From Guptibacillus hwajinpoensis (lineage in GTDB: Bacteria > Bacillota > Bacilli > Bacillales > Guptibacillaceae), in contig NZ_LELK01000001.1 of the NCBI RefSeq assembly GCF_001039475.1, positions 1,576,819-1,640,818 on the forward strand: a stretch of DNA of 64,000 nt. The letters run 5' to 3'. A program made the position numbers and the translations under genes. This document shows positions 15,463-24,652 of this stretch, piece after piece. The notes under the pieces were generated by a model, which saw nothing but the letters and a program-made list of their open reading frames with translations, was not told the origin of the DNA and made no database searches. Position 1 is the stretch's first letter, and every line of letters begins with the position of its first letter.

Positions 15463-15906
15463 TTGAATGAAACTGCACAAAACTACTGGGATCACTACTG
15501 GAAGGGTCGAGAAAAGCCACCTTCTGTCACGGCCTGGCAATTCGGTGACGATCCAGATCAACTTGCAAAGCTAGTTATGAAAGGGATTAAAACCGCAACT
15601 TGCTCAGCTCACATTTTTTACGAGTTGGATCAAGAACCGCTACCTACAACTCAGGATTACAGCGTTATCCTAAACAGCCAGAACGAGCCGGTAGCGATCA
15701 TTAAAACTGTAGAAGTATCCACTCTTCCTATGAATGAAGTATCAGAGGAATTCGCAGCGGCTGAAGGCGAAGGAGATCGAAGTTATGAGTACTGGTGGAA
15801 TGTTCATGAAGCGTTCTTCACATCTGAATTAAAGGAAGTTGAACGTGAGTTTTCTGAGGATCTATTGGTGGTGTGTGAACGGTTTGAATTAATTGATGTG
15901 AAATGA
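15463..15906 (+). CDS. ASCH domain-containing protein
   Basis: A 147-residue soluble protein with the ASCH fold pattern (AWQFGDDPDQLAKLVMKGIKTATCSAH, then EPVAIIKTVEVSTLPMNEVSEEFAAAEGEGDRSYEYWW). ASCH proteins are PUA-like and bind or act on RNA or modified nucleosides; the E. coli member YqfB is an amidohydrolase of N4-acetylcytidine. It starts with TTG at 15463, seven bases after AAGGAGG. It appears monocistronic. Confidence 0.85.
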   Translation: MNETAQNYWDHYWKGREKPPSVTAWQFGDDPDQLAKLVMKGIKTATCSAHIFYELDQEPLPTTQDYSVILNSQNEPVAIIKTVEVSTLPMNEVSEEFAAAEGEGDRSYEYWWNVHEAFFTSELKEVEREFSEDLLVVCERFELIDVK

Positions 15907-16093
15907 AGGCTAAATTGTGTTCGTTCGGAAGTAAGATTTTGCTCAAATTGTGCAAATCCACCCAAAGAAGTAAACAACATTTCCCATGTTCTTTCGTTGT
16001 GTCGAACCAAGACTTTTTTAAGGTCAATATTTACCGTTTTAAAAACCACGAGAATTGTGCGTCACCTGTATGAACGTCAAAAGGTTTTTCAGT

Positions 16094-16123
16094 AAAAAAT
16101 CCAGGAGAAAAGTCCCCTGGATT
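16094..16123 (-). terminator. Rho-independent terminator of the C45 acyltransferase gene
   Basis: Minus-strand stem AATCCAGG (16116-16123)/CCTGGATT (16098-16105) followed by a U6 tract. Confidence 0.85.
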
Positions 16124-16162
16124 ATACATCCCATACGCACCCTATTTATAAAGTAGTTTCGG

Positions 16163-17398
16163 TTAATTTCGATTACTACTCGTCTTCTCGATACGGTCAC
16201 TTTGCTTACCAGAGTTAAACGGCATTGGAATAAGTGGTCGGTCAACATCAAATGGAATTGCTGGGGCTACACTAGGTTGCCCTAATTGTGACCACATACG
16301 AAGCTTGGAACCATCAAATGTTCCTGTTGAAACAGAACCCATCGCTCTATCGTTAATTACCGCTTGTGCATCAATCCAAAGTGTAGGATCTTCACCGTTT
16401 TGGTCTTCAGAAATGTTGATAATACGTTGTATATCTAATTTACCGAAGTCTTTCTCAAGTAATTCTTTAGCACGTTCAAGACGCTCTTCTGTAGAGATGT
16501 ACCAACTCCAATTCCATCTTTCATCATCTGGATCATCCGATAAACCTTCATAACCAAGCATATCAGGATGTATGAAATGGTTTGTGTGGGCAACCGCTGC
16601 GTCTTCCACCCAAATGACGCCATATGCACTATATGTTGTTTCAACAAATGCAGCTTCTGTTTCATCAGCAATTCCATAAACAGAACCTGATTTACGATCA
16701 ATGTCTGCAACATAACCTACCGCTTCCTGAGTGTTGCTTGCATTTTCTAATGCCATACGAATAATGGTAAGGTTTCCATATCCACTACCTGTATCCCATG
16801 TAGATAGCACATTGTTCCCAACAGAGACACCATGTTCGTTAATACCCATTGCAATCCCAGAGGATCCAGCACTTGTAATTCCTATAAACTTGTGACCATC
16901 TTCCGGTTGAACTTGAACGACAACTTGTTTATATCCACGAGAAGCATCTCGGGTTTTATGATAGTAAGTGGCCCCTTTTTTTGTTGCTTTTCCGTCAGCT
17001 AAGATTGTTGTACATCCATCTCCTAAGACCGTTTCTTCAAGTTGATTAAATGCAAGTAAGTCTATGTATGAAACATCTGAGCCTTCCGCCATTGCTTTGT
17101 ATTGTTCTATTAAGTCTTTGTCTTGCTTTAGCAAATAAGTTTCAAGTTCTGTGCCTGCTTCTATTAATTCTTCTTCAGAATAACCTATCAAGTTGGCTGT
17201 CTTCTTAAATAAAGTTAGATTTTCTTGGATAGCTGATTTTGCTAATTCTCCATATTGTTCTCCAATTTCACTTGGTGTTCCTGATAGATTTAAGGTTTGG
17301 CTACTTTCGCTTGTACTCGCGCTAGCCACGCCTGTTGCCATAGTTACAAAAGAAATGACACCAATACACAATATAGAAAATAATTTACGCATCTTCAA
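16163..17398 (-). CDS. Secreted C45-family autoproteolytic acyltransferase/hydrolase
   Basis: A 411-residue Ntn-hydrolase of the peptidase C45 / acyl-CoA:6-aminopenicillanic-acid acyltransferase family. A Sec signal peptide is evident (hydrophobic residues 7-24, cleavage after ASA at about 27). The self-cleavage site is GDG-Cys129 (DGCTTILA); after cleavage the Cys becomes the N-terminal nucleophile. Family members hydrolyse or form amide bonds on acyl-amino compounds. The secreted form suggests action on extracellular peptides, N-acyl amino acids or cell-wall fragments. The start is TTG at 17398, or the ATG two codons later. Bracketed by a terminator and a family A palindrome, it is monocistronic. 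Confidence 0.85.
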   Translation of the reverse strand: MKMRKLFSILCIGVISFVTMATGVASASTSESSQTLNLSGTPSEIGEQYGELAKSAIQENLTLFKKTANLIGYSEEELIEAGTELETYLLKQDKDLIEQYKAMAEGSDVSYIDLLAFNQLEETVLGDGCTTILADGKATKKGATYYHKTRDASRGYKQVVVQVQPEDGHKFIGITSAGSSGIAMGINEHGVSVGNNVLSTWDTGSGYGNLTIIRMALENASNTQEAVGYVADIDRKSGSVYGIADETEAAFVETTYSAYGVIWVEDAAVAHTNHFIHPDMLGYEGLSDDPDDERWNWSWYISTEERLERAKELLEKDFGKLDIQRIINISEDQNGEDPTLWIDAQAVINDRAMGSVSTGTFDGSKLRMWSQLGQPSVAPAIPFDVDRPLIPMPFNSGKQSDRIEKTSSNRN

Positions 17399-17722
17399 TA
17401 AACATCCAACTCCCCTTAATAGTTTTTATTTCTATTAATAGGATAAATAAAGTGACTTCGTTTGTCAGAGATCGCATGAGAAAACCTAACAAACTATCAT
17501 TCTTCATAAAACGACTCATTTCAACAATAATGTGTTCCTGTCCTCTGTACCCTTTGAAGTTAAATAACCCTTATTTTCGCGGCCTCCTACAAAAGTAGCG
17601 AATAAAGGGGGTCAGGTACGTACCTGACCCCCGCTGCTTTAAACCGTTGTAGTATACTTATCATTAAGATATCCCCATTAGTTGAGCACTACTAAAATAT
17701 TTAGAGTAAGCGAGGTTAAAGT
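17399..17722. other. Intergenic region between divergent C45 and SRPBCC genes
   Basis: 324 bp holding the upstream regions of both divergent genes and one family A palindrome at 17607-17632. No other open frame, RNA gene or clear operator was recognised. Confidence 0.6.
17607..17632. repeat. Family A palindrome, copy 4
   Basis: Identical to copy 3 over 26 bp and continuing into the same GCTGCTTTAAA flank. Confidence 0.9.
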
Positions 17723-18169
17723 ATGAGCCAGATTTTCACAGAAACCGTGACAATCAACGCCCCACTAGAAGAAGTTTGGAACTATTTCATTAACCTTGAA
17801 GAGAATGCTCCTAATTGGATGAAGGGCATTCAAGAAATGGAGAAAGAAACTACAGGAGAAATCCATCAAGGAACGAACTATTTATTTCACGCACGGGGAA
17901 AGAGACATTCTTCAACCGTTACTGAGTTTGTTCCCAAGGCGAAGGTTACCCTGACTTCGGTACAAGGAAATTTCCAGGCTGACTACACGTACTCCTTCTC
18001 AAGCGAGAATACCGATTATACAAAACTCACTCTTAATGCGAGTTGCGATGCGCGAGGTATGTCAAGGGTCTTCTCTCCTGTCATTAAGATGGCGATCAAG
18101 AAATCTGACCGTGATCAAGTTAACCTTTTTAAAGAAGCATTTTTGAATAGGGATCAGGTACGTACCTGA
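17723..18169 (+). CDS. SRPBCC family protein
   Basis: A 148-residue START/Bet v1-like (polyketide cyclase/CoxG-type) protein: FTETVTINAPLEEVWNYFIN at the N-terminus and a run of beta strands ending in a long C-terminal helix. Such proteins bind hydrophobic small ligands; the ligand is not predictable. The last codons (DQVRT and the TGA) lie inside family A palindrome copy 5, so the C-terminus appears to have been set by insertion of that element. It converges on the cyclase gene, sharing the palindrome as a likely bidirectional terminator. Confidence 0.82.
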   Translation: MSQIFTETVTINAPLEEVWNYFINLEENAPNWMKGIQEMEKETTGEIHQGTNYLFHARGKRHSSTVTEFVPKAKVTLTSVQGNFQADYTYSFSSENTDYTKLTLNASCDARGMSRVFSPVIKMAIKKSDRDQVNLFKEAFLNRDQVRT

Positions 18170-18173
18170 TCCC
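18150..18173. repeat. Family A palindrome, copy 5, overlapping a stop codon
   Basis: Arms GGGATCAGGTAC/GTACCTGATCCC, followed by a C-run and TCTTTTT. The GG-to-GA change in one arm is compensated in the other. It contains the SRPBCC stop codon (18167-18169). Confidence 0.9.
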
Positions 18174-18185
18174 CCCCCCTCTTTT

Positions 18186-20006
18186 TCAACCAAACTTCCG
18201 TCGATAATGCCCCAACGTAAGGAGCGGCCAAATATACCTGTAGCTGTGGTAATGAATATAAAAACCACCTGCCATGCCCTGTCCTTTTGGATAAGCTGTC
18301 GTCCAGTCGTCTTTTTCACCGTTATCTAATAAAAATTGAATCCCACGTTCAATTTCTGGCGAGCTTTCATCCGTACATGCAATGAGGGCATCCACTGCCC
18401 AGGCTGTGTGCGTGAGAGTGCTAGCACCAAGCGGCACATAGGTTCGCTTTATATCACTATTACATGACTCTCCCCAGCCACCGTCTTCGTTTTGAATCTT
18501 CTTCAACCACCTTATCGCTTTCGAAATCGTTTCCTGCTCCATTGATCGAACGGCTCTTAGCCCAGTGAGAGCTGACCACGCCCCATAGATATAGCAAATT
18601 CCCCAGCGCCCATACCACGAACCATCATCCTTCTGATTGTTCACTAGCCAGTTAATTCCCGCTTTCACACTCGGATGGGTTTTATTTAATTTCGTAAACG
18701 TTCCGAAGAATTCAAGCGTTCGTCCAGTAAGATCAGCGCTTGATGGATCAAGCAACAAATACTCCGCTCCCTGAAGGGGAAGTGCGCTCAGCAGCTTGTT
18801 ATCGATCCCTCTCTCAAACGCCGGCCAGCCGCCGTCACTGTTTTGCATTGACATGACCCAAATGCTCCCACGATCCCAGGCACCCCGGTAGTCAGGGTTT
18901 CTCTTCGCAAAATGCTTAATTGCTCTTAGCGCAGCGGTCGAGTCATCCACATCTGGATTGATCGTATTGCTGTTTGAGAACCCCCACCCGCCTGGAAGCG
19001 TATCAGGATTATGCACAACCCAATCACCATATAAAAGCTGCTGCTTCTGAAGCAGATAATGATTCGCTTTCTGAACCGTTTCAGATGAAGGAAGAACACC
19101 TGCCGCTTGCATAGCATGATTAATTAGCGTTGTATTCCATATATTTGCTGTTGTGTACTGCATATGTGTGAACCCATCGATTGTAACCCGCATAGACTCC
19201 AGTCCTTTTATTGCTTTCGTGATGACCGGATGATTCTTCGTATACCCCAGTGCCATAAGGGCAAATATCATTAAAAACGTTGCGCTAAAATAATTAAGGA
19301 ACGTCCCATCAGGTTCAATACGATCAAGCATATATTGCTCAGCTTTTTTTAACGCAAGAGCCTTATCATACCTCGGGTGTTCTGATCCATCATAGTTGTA
19401 ATCAACGTAAGAACGTTCAACCAAAAGATCAGATAAATCCGGCCCACCTGAATTTTTCAGACTGAATTTCTTATCAGCTAGAATTAAAATCGGAATTAAA
19501 TTTGAACGACCAAACACCGATATATCAAAAATGTTGAGTGGGGTAGATAAAGGCTGCACCATGAATTCAAGTGTAAACGGATAGTCGTTCGGCCATGGAA
19601 TCTGTCCAGTAATCGCAAGCAATATCTTCGAAAACATTCCTGCGTTCGCAAGTCCTCCCTTTGAAAGAAGGTACCTTTTTACAATCCTCATATCCGGATC
19701 ATTTGCTGACTTATAACCTGAAGATAGAAGAGCGTAGTAAGCATCAAGCGTCACGTTGAAATTCGCTTCTTCTTCATCAGGGAATAGCTTCCACAGTCCA
19801 TCCGATTCACGTTTACTTAAAATCCGCTCAACGAGAGAACGAATCAATTCTTCATTATGATTTTTCATCACTCTTAGTAAAATAATCATATAGGCATCCG
19901 TTGTAATACCTGTCTCAAACGTATAATCCCAGTCCCCACCCGGTAACTGATCGTTCTTTAACGTTCGGACAATCCGGTTGATCTCTGATTCGACTTTAGC
20001 CCTCAC
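18186..20006 (-). CDS. Squalene-hopene / sesquarterpene cyclase-type enzyme
   Basis: A class II triterpene cyclase of about 606 residues. The catalytic acid motif DVDD (DxDD) lies near residue 353, and several QW-type repeats are present (GGWGFSNSN, DGSWYGRWG, NEDGGWGES, GQGMAGGFY). The frame opens at 20015 with TTG, but the ribosome binding site AAAGGG directly abuts that codon, so the GTG at 20004-20006 is preferred. In B. subtilis the homologue SqhC cyclises tetraprenyl-beta-curcumene to sesquarterpenes in spores, while others make hopanoids; the sequence alone does not separate the two. No isoprenoid synthase neighbour is present. Confidence 0.88.
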   Translation of the reverse strand: MRAKVESEINRIVRTLKNDQLPGGDWDYTFETGITTDAYMIILLRVMKNHNEELIRSLVERILSKRESDGLWKLFPDEEEANFNVTLDAYYALLSSGYKSANDPDMRIVKRYLLSKGGLANAGMFSKILLAITGQIPWPNDYPFTLEFMVQPLSTPLNIFDISVFGRSNLIPILILADKKFSLKNSGGPDLSDLLVERSYVDYNYDGSEHPRYDKALALKKAEQYMLDRIEPDGTFLNYFSATFLMIFALMALGYTKNHPVITKAIKGLESMRVTIDGFTHMQYTTANIWNTTLINHAMQAAGVLPSSETVQKANHYLLQKQQLLYGDWVVHNPDTLPGGWGFSNSNTINPDVDDSTAALRAIKHFAKRNPDYRGAWDRGSIWVMSMQNSDGGWPAFERGIDNKLLSALPLQGAEYLLLDPSSADLTGRTLEFFGTFTKLNKTHPSVKAGINWLVNNQKDDGSWYGRWGICYIYGAWSALTGLRAVRSMEQETISKAIRWLKKIQNEDGGWGESCNSDIKRTYVPLGASTLTHTAWAVDALIACTDESSPEIERGIQFLLDNGEKDDWTTAYPKGQGMAGGFYIHYHSYRYIWPLLTLGHYRRKFG

Positions 20007-20099
20007 TTGAATCAACCCTTTCCGGTAGAATCCTTCTAGTTATACCTATTCGTAGAATCTCGAGACAATTCAAGAAAGGGGAGTGACGCTTTCCTTACA

Positions 20100-20138
20100 C
20101 AAAAACAAACCGAGCTTAGCGAAGCGCCAAGCTCGGTT
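20100..20138 (-). terminator. Rho-independent terminator of the DoxX gene
   Basis: Minus-strand stem AACCGAGCTT (20129-20138)/AAGCTCGGTT (20108-20117) with inner GCG/CGC pairs, then UUUGUUUUUG. Confidence 0.88.
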
Positions 20139-20147
20139 CTACTATAT

Positions 20148-20561
20148 TTATACGTGAGTTTCTGATGAACTTTTACCATCAATTGAAAATAGCTGACTTC
20201 CACTTAGGCTAAGCAAGACAGCTAGTGCAAGAAGGGATAGATCATATTCCCAACCAGCCATTTGACCATTTCCGAAGAAACCAACCATAGGGATTTTCAC
20301 AGTCACCATTGCTCCGATCATTATGATTCCAATAAGAATGGATGCGATGCGAACTTTAAATCCAATGATCAACGCAAGACCTCCAACAAGTTCAACCGCA
20401 GCTGTTACATAAGCAAGGAAGCCAGGCAATCCAATCATGTCCTCGAACATGCCAACGACTCCCTCAATTCCCATCCATTTCTGAATACCGTGAGCAAGCA
20501 TAATAATACCAAGAACCACGCGCGCAACAAGTAATCCATAACTTACAGCTTTTTGATTCAT
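20148..20561 (-). CDS. DoxX family membrane protein
   Basis: A 137-residue protein with four membrane helices and the DoxX pattern (ARVVLGIIMLAHGIQKWMG near the N-terminus, FLAYVTAAVELVGGLALIIGF in the middle). Members are linked to redox and oxidative-stress functions, often without a defined reaction. It has its own terminator and is monocistronic. A second DoxX gene lies at 48849. Confidence 0.85.
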   Translation of the reverse strand: MNQKAVSYGLLVARVVLGIIMLAHGIQKWMGIEGVVGMFEDMIGLPGFLAYVTAAVELVGGLALIIGFKVRIASILIGIIMIGAMVTVKIPMVGFFGNGQMAGWEYDLSLLALAVLLSLSGSQLFSIDGKSSSETHV

Positions 20562-20687
20562 CTCTTGAACAACTCCAATCTATTTAATAAGTACACTTCG
20601 AGTATAGGGGAAAACTTTTAAATATGAAGTAATCTAAATTACTAGTGGAATTACTTGTAGTTAAAGTGCCTCTCGATCAATCTTGAA

Positions 20688-20731
20688 TAAAAAACAGACT
20701 TGCAAAATGATTTAGCATTTTGCAAGTCTGT
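20688..20731 (-). terminator. Rho-independent terminator of the M14 peptidase gene
   Basis: Perfect 16-bp minus-strand stem ACAGACTTGCAAAATG / CATTTTGCAAGTCTGT, 6-nt loop, U6 tail. Confidence 0.92.
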
Positions 20732-20748
20732 ATATGAATTACCTTACT

Positions 20749-23148
20749 TTACTCACTAAACACTGCATTCGAAAGAAGACGGAACAAGTAATCCGTATGA
20801 TCACGGAACCCTGCTTCAATACCAATTAACGTTACATCTTGATTTTGTTCTTTCACAATAACAGGTTGCCCTTCTGCACCAACACGATTTTCCCAGTGTC
20901 CTGCAACAAAGAAATCGCCTGTATCGAAGGAAGCGTGCACATCTACTTCTTCTACATTCGAATACCAAACAGGCTGATAAACGAAACCATAATCGTTTGC
21001 TCCAAACCCTGAGGTTAAAAGCTGATTTCCATAATCCACTTTTACAATTCCGTTGCTGTTTGAGTAACCTTTATTTACTGAAACGCTCGTTAACCCAAGC
21101 TTCTTCGTCGCATCAGATGCACCAGCGCCTACGGCAATATACTTGCCTTCATTTTCAACATACGATTGCATCTCCTGCTTGAACGCTTGATATTGGTCTT
21201 CATTCTCTAAACCAAACGGTGCGTTTGCTTCACTATTGTTGTACGAAATCAACCGAGATGTACCACTATAGAAAAAGACATCCGTATCGCCAAGACCATT
21301 CTCTGCAAGCTCACGTGGTGTGATTTCCTTAACATCAAAACCTAGTCGCTCGAGTGCTAGATGTGTCCCAGCATGCGATTGTGCTTTGTAAATCCCACCA
21401 TCTTTTAAAATCGTTACTTTCTGTGAAGTAAGCTTCTTTCCTTCGACTTTAGGATCCGTCACCACTGTAACCCCAGAATCTCTTACAAGCTTTCTCAAGT
21501 CAGTAGTTGCACTTGCATCAACATGGAACGATCCGTCTTCTCCCCACTGCACGTCAAACCCATTCTCGATCAGCTTGTTCACAAGATTTACAGCTTTCAC
21601 AGATGAATTTTCGATAACGTAAGGACCAGTCCCAACTAACTCACCATCTGTTTTGATTTTTTTCACATCAGATGTTTTTACATCAAGAGAACGTGTGGAT
21701 TCTACTTCAATCGCTTCAAAACCCCATAGTTCAGGAAGATTCCATGCTGAAATGTCATACATAGCTGGGGTAATATCCGTGATATCCTCCCCGTCCCAAA
21801 GCATCGTATTCGCAAGTCCTGCCTTCGCTTGACTCATATCTACAATGTACGACCCTTTAGGATACGTTTTACCATCGAATTCAAAAGCCTTTTTCGCTTC
21901 TGATACTTCAATATCATTGAACATCAAATGCTCAACCGCTTTTTCTGTAGCAGTTGGGTCCTTTTCATCAACAGGTAGAATGTACGCTTTCGGGAAAAAG
22001 CCTTCTGTGTGATAAGGGTGATCGAACTGGATACCACGCTTAAACACCTCGATCTGATCTTTGATCATCTCTTCTTTATTATCATTCGAGAATTCAAGTG
22101 CACCCATCACCGCATCGTAATGCCACTTAACACCGTCCCAATCATTCGTTGGAGCTTCAAGCGTGTAACCATATGCACCGTGGTACATCGCATACATTGG
22201 CGTGAAAATTGGTGGATAGTCATCCCAACCTGCTTCGTCATCACGCTGAGGTATATATGTACCTGTCATCGTTTGGTAATTGACGTTCGATGTTTCTGTG
22301 TTTGTATTATCATAGTCACTTCTGTTATCGACAATAGTACCTTCCATCGATTCTGCTTGATCCATCGCCCACTTTGAATACAAATCATATTCATAGTTCG
22401 GATTGTGAGGTGGTGTGCAAGGCTCAATTAATCCAGGGTGATCTTCTCCACCAAATGCTTTCACATAACCATGCAAATCAAGAAACACCATCGGATTCCA
22501 TTCTTTAATTAAGTTAACGGTATGCTTTGTCTCTACCTGAGATTGCGTAATGAAATCACGATTCAAATCAATACCGTTTGAGTTAAAGCGAGTTGCATCG
22601 ATGCGACCATCAGGATTCGCTACCACATTAAAAATCAGAATGTGATTTTCCAGGAGTTCCTTTGTTTTCGCATCATTCGCTGTAGCGAATCGTTCGATTA
22701 ACTGTAGTGCTGCATCGGAACCGACAAACTCCGTTCCGTGAATGGAAGCATTAATCATGACTGGCACTTTGAAATCAGGATGCTTTTCAATGAATTTCTC
22801 TGCTTTCTCAGGGTTTTTAAACATTTTCTTTCGCAATGCTTTTTGGTACCCATACTTCCCTTTTGCTTCAGGATCTGAAATCGTCACTACATAAAGGTCG
22901 CGACCTTCTGACGATTGAGCAGGAGTTTCGACCGTAATCCGATTGCTGTTCTTCTCAATTTCTTGTAGCTTATCATCTACTTCTGAATAGTTTACGAAAT
23001 CATAGTTCTCACTATTAAAAGGACTACCATTCTCCTCTTGCATCGTTTCATTCCAATTCACATTCTTCCAATTCGACTCTGCAGAACCTGTCATCGGCGC
23101 GGCAAAGAGACCGAGCGTAACAAGCCCAGCAATTAGTTGCTTCTTCAT
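20749..23148 (-). CDS. Secreted M14 family zinc metallocarboxypeptidase
   Basis: A 799-residue exported enzyme. The signal peptide covers residues 1-23 (cleavage after GSA). Zinc ligands are His137 and Glu140 (SIHGTEF) and His226 (DLHGYV); the catalytic Glu is Glu331 (YTLEAPTND). The C-terminal half (about residues 400-799) is a non-catalytic region with repeated beta-rich segments as in large Bacillus M14 proteins. A GAGGAGG ribosome binding site precedes the ATG. Likely digests extracellular peptides for nutrition. Monocistronic, with its own terminator. Confidence 0.9.
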   Translation of the reverse strand: MKKQLIAGLVTLGLFAAPMTGSAESNWKNVNWNETMQEENGSPFNSENYDFVNYSEVDDKLQEIEKNSNRITVETPAQSSEGRDLYVVTISDPEAKGKYGYQKALRKKMFKNPEKAEKFIEKHPDFKVPVMINASIHGTEFVGSDAALQLIERFATANDAKTKELLENHILIFNVVANPDGRIDATRFNSNGIDLNRDFITQSQVETKHTVNLIKEWNPMVFLDLHGYVKAFGGEDHPGLIEPCTPPHNPNYEYDLYSKWAMDQAESMEGTIVDNRSDYDNTNTETSNVNYQTMTGTYIPQRDDEAGWDDYPPIFTPMYAMYHGAYGYTLEAPTNDWDGVKWHYDAVMGALEFSNDNKEEMIKDQIEVFKRGIQFDHPYHTEGFFPKAYILPVDEKDPTATEKAVEHLMFNDIEVSEAKKAFEFDGKTYPKGSYIVDMSQAKAGLANTMLWDGEDITDITPAMYDISAWNLPELWGFEAIEVESTRSLDVKTSDVKKIKTDGELVGTGPYVIENSSVKAVNLVNKLIENGFDVQWGEDGSFHVDASATTDLRKLVRDSGVTVVTDPKVEGKKLTSQKVTILKDGGIYKAQSHAGTHLALERLGFDVKEITPRELAENGLGDTDVFFYSGTSRLISYNNSEANAPFGLENEDQYQAFKQEMQSYVENEGKYIAVGAGASDATKKLGLTSVSVNKGYSNSNGIVKVDYGNQLLTSGFGANDYGFVYQPVWYSNVEEVDVHASFDTGDFFVAGHWENRVGAEGQPVIVKEQNQDVTLIGIEAGFRDHTDYLFRLLSNAVFSE

Positions 23149-23249
23149 CCCATTCCTCCTCTAATTCACTAAATAGTCTAACTTCTATTTTATACCTTCT
23201 GTGTCATAATTTGTATGTGTCATTCATACTGATTGGAGGTAGGTCTTTT

Positions 23250-23287
23250 GTAGGAGGGGGTCTGGCACGTGTCTGACCCCCTCCTAC
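23250..23287. repeat. Family A palindrome, copy 6 (CACGTG-core type)
   Basis: 38-bp hairpin: GTAGGAGGGGGTC on the left pairs with GACCCCCTCCTAC on the right, with core TGGCACGTGTCT carrying two mismatches. It abuts the stop of the LysR gene at 23295. Confidence 0.88.
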
Positions 23288-23294
23288 TGTTGTT

Positions 23295-24122
23295 TCATTT
23301 CAACGACTCTGATAAAACCTCCAATACAGACGATGTAACAGCATATAAATACATCTTTCTATTTAATGGAGCACCTTTAATCGGTATGAAAACGACGCCT
23401 CGATGCTCAATTTCTTTTGCCATCATACTAGGTAGATAAGCAATTCCAATTCCTAGCGAAACGAGACCGACCATTCCGAGGTAATGGGTCTCAAGTACAT
23501 CTCGCTCCACGTTCTGCTCTTTCATCATTCTCCGAACATTCAGAGACAAACTCCCCGCTGGTGGTAGGATTTGTGTATAGTCGAAGCACTCCTCAATCGT
23601 TATCGTGTCCTTGGATGCGAGCGCATAAGAAATAGGAATAGCTGCTACGAAGTTCTCCTCAAATAGGAGCTTCGAATGTAGCCCTTCTACTGAAGGAATG
23701 TCTTGTACAATGGCAGCATCAATTTCTTGTTTATTTAATAACGGAATTAAATCCTGACTGTCTTCTTGAACGACTGTGACGTCAAGGTTCGTATACTGCA
23801 ATTTTTCATAATAACCCGGAAGAAAATAGGAGCTTAACATCGGCGTAGAGCCAAAGCGAATGTGATCAAACTGCTTATAAAGCCCAACAGTTTTATCGAT
23901 TTGATGGAATAATGGCTTTAAGTCTTCAAATAGCGCCCTCCCTTTCTTCGTGAGCTCCACTCCTCTCACAGAACGGTTGAATAGTGTAAATCCAAGCTCT
24001 TCCTCCAGCAACTTCACCTGTTTACTTAACGCAGGCTGCGAAACATAGAACGTACTCGCAGCACTCGTAAAACTTCTCTGTTCAGCAATCTCAATAAAGT
24101 ACTTTAATTTATGTAACAACAT
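23295..24122 (-). CDS. LysR family transcriptional regulator
   Basis: A LysR-type regulator of about 275 residues with an N-terminal winged helix-turn-helix (LKYFIEIAEQRSFTSAASTFYVSQPALSKQVKLLEEELG) and a substrate-binding effector domain. Divergent from the SMR exporter pair, which it most likely controls. The frame runs to a TTG at 24140; the ATG at 24120-24122 gives the canonical LysR N-terminus (MLLHKLKYF) and is preferred, though the TTG has an AGGAG site nine bases upstream. Confidence 0.88.
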   Translation of the reverse strand: MLLHKLKYFIEIAEQRSFTSAASTFYVSQPALSKQVKLLEEELGFTLFNRSVRGVELTKKGRALFEDLKPLFHQIDKTVGLYKQFDHIRFGSTPMLSSYFLPGYYEKLQYTNLDVTVVQEDSQDLIPLLNKQEIDAAIVQDIPSVEGLHSKLLFEENFVAAIPISYALASKDTITIEECFDYTQILPPAGSLSLNVRRMMKEQNVERDVLETHYLGMVGLVSLGIGIAYLPSMMAKEIEHRGVVFIPIKGAPLNRKMYLYAVTSSVLEVLSESLK

Positions 24123-24204
24123 GATTCGCAACACTCCCAACTATAACTTCTCCTCACTTTATATTAGCTAAAATGGCGATTATATGCTTTTAATCTTAAC
24201 TAAC

Positions 24205-24221
24205 TATAACCTGAAGTTATA
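24205..24221. promoter_or_regulatory. Candidate LysR-box upstream of the SMR pair
   Basis: Inverted repeat TATAAC-CTGAA-GTTATA, fitting the T-N11-A pattern of LysR operators. The half-site AACTATAAC recurs at 24139-24147 next to the regulator start. Location in the divergent control region supports a regulatory role; binding is not shown. Confidence 0.5.
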
Positions 24222-24302
24222 CTTTCATCATTTTTCACTATTACCATCCCACCTAAGAAAGACGTTATCCTTTTAACAAGAAATCCTATAGGAGGAATCA
24301 TC

Positions 24303-24650
24303 GTGAAAATCTATCTACTACTTGGAATTGCAATTGTATTTGAAGTAATTGGTGCTACTCTCATGAAATATGCAGACGGATTCAGTAACCTTTGGGCAAG
24401 TGGCATTGTAATGGCTAGTTATGCGTTAGCTGTTACATTCTATATCCTTCTCACGAAAAAGCACGAACTTGGTACCATTAACGCTCTTTGGTCCGGGGGA
24501 GGGACGGTTATTATTGCAGTCATTGGTATCACCCTATTTAATGAAGAAACAACTCTAGCCAAGCTTATTGGCATATCCCTCATTATTGCTGGAATTTATG
24601 GACTAAATTCAAATGGGCACCGCAGTAGACGTGTAATTGGAGGTGAGTAA
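24303..24650 (+). CDS. SMR family multidrug/guanidinium exporter, subunit 1
   Basis: A 115-residue four-helix small multidrug resistance protein. The essential membrane Glu of EmrE is retained (AIVFEVIGATLMKYADGF, Glu14). It starts with GTG behind AGGAGG. The second subunit follows 2 bp later, so the pair should form a heterodimeric transporter exchanging protons for a cationic or guanidinium-like compound. Regulated by the divergent LysR gene (inference). Confidence 0.88.
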   Translation: MKIYLLLGIAIVFEVIGATLMKYADGFSNLWASGIVMASYALAVTFYILLTKKHELGTINALWSGGGTVIIAVIGITLFNEETTLAKLIGISLIIAGIYGLNSNGHRSRRVIGGE

Positions 24651-24652
24651 AG

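Noticed and set aside
20016-20147. Isoprenoid biosynthesis genes next to the terpene cyclase
   Set aside because: None are present; the neighbours are unrelated (DoxX and SRPBCC), so no pathway cluster can be claimed.
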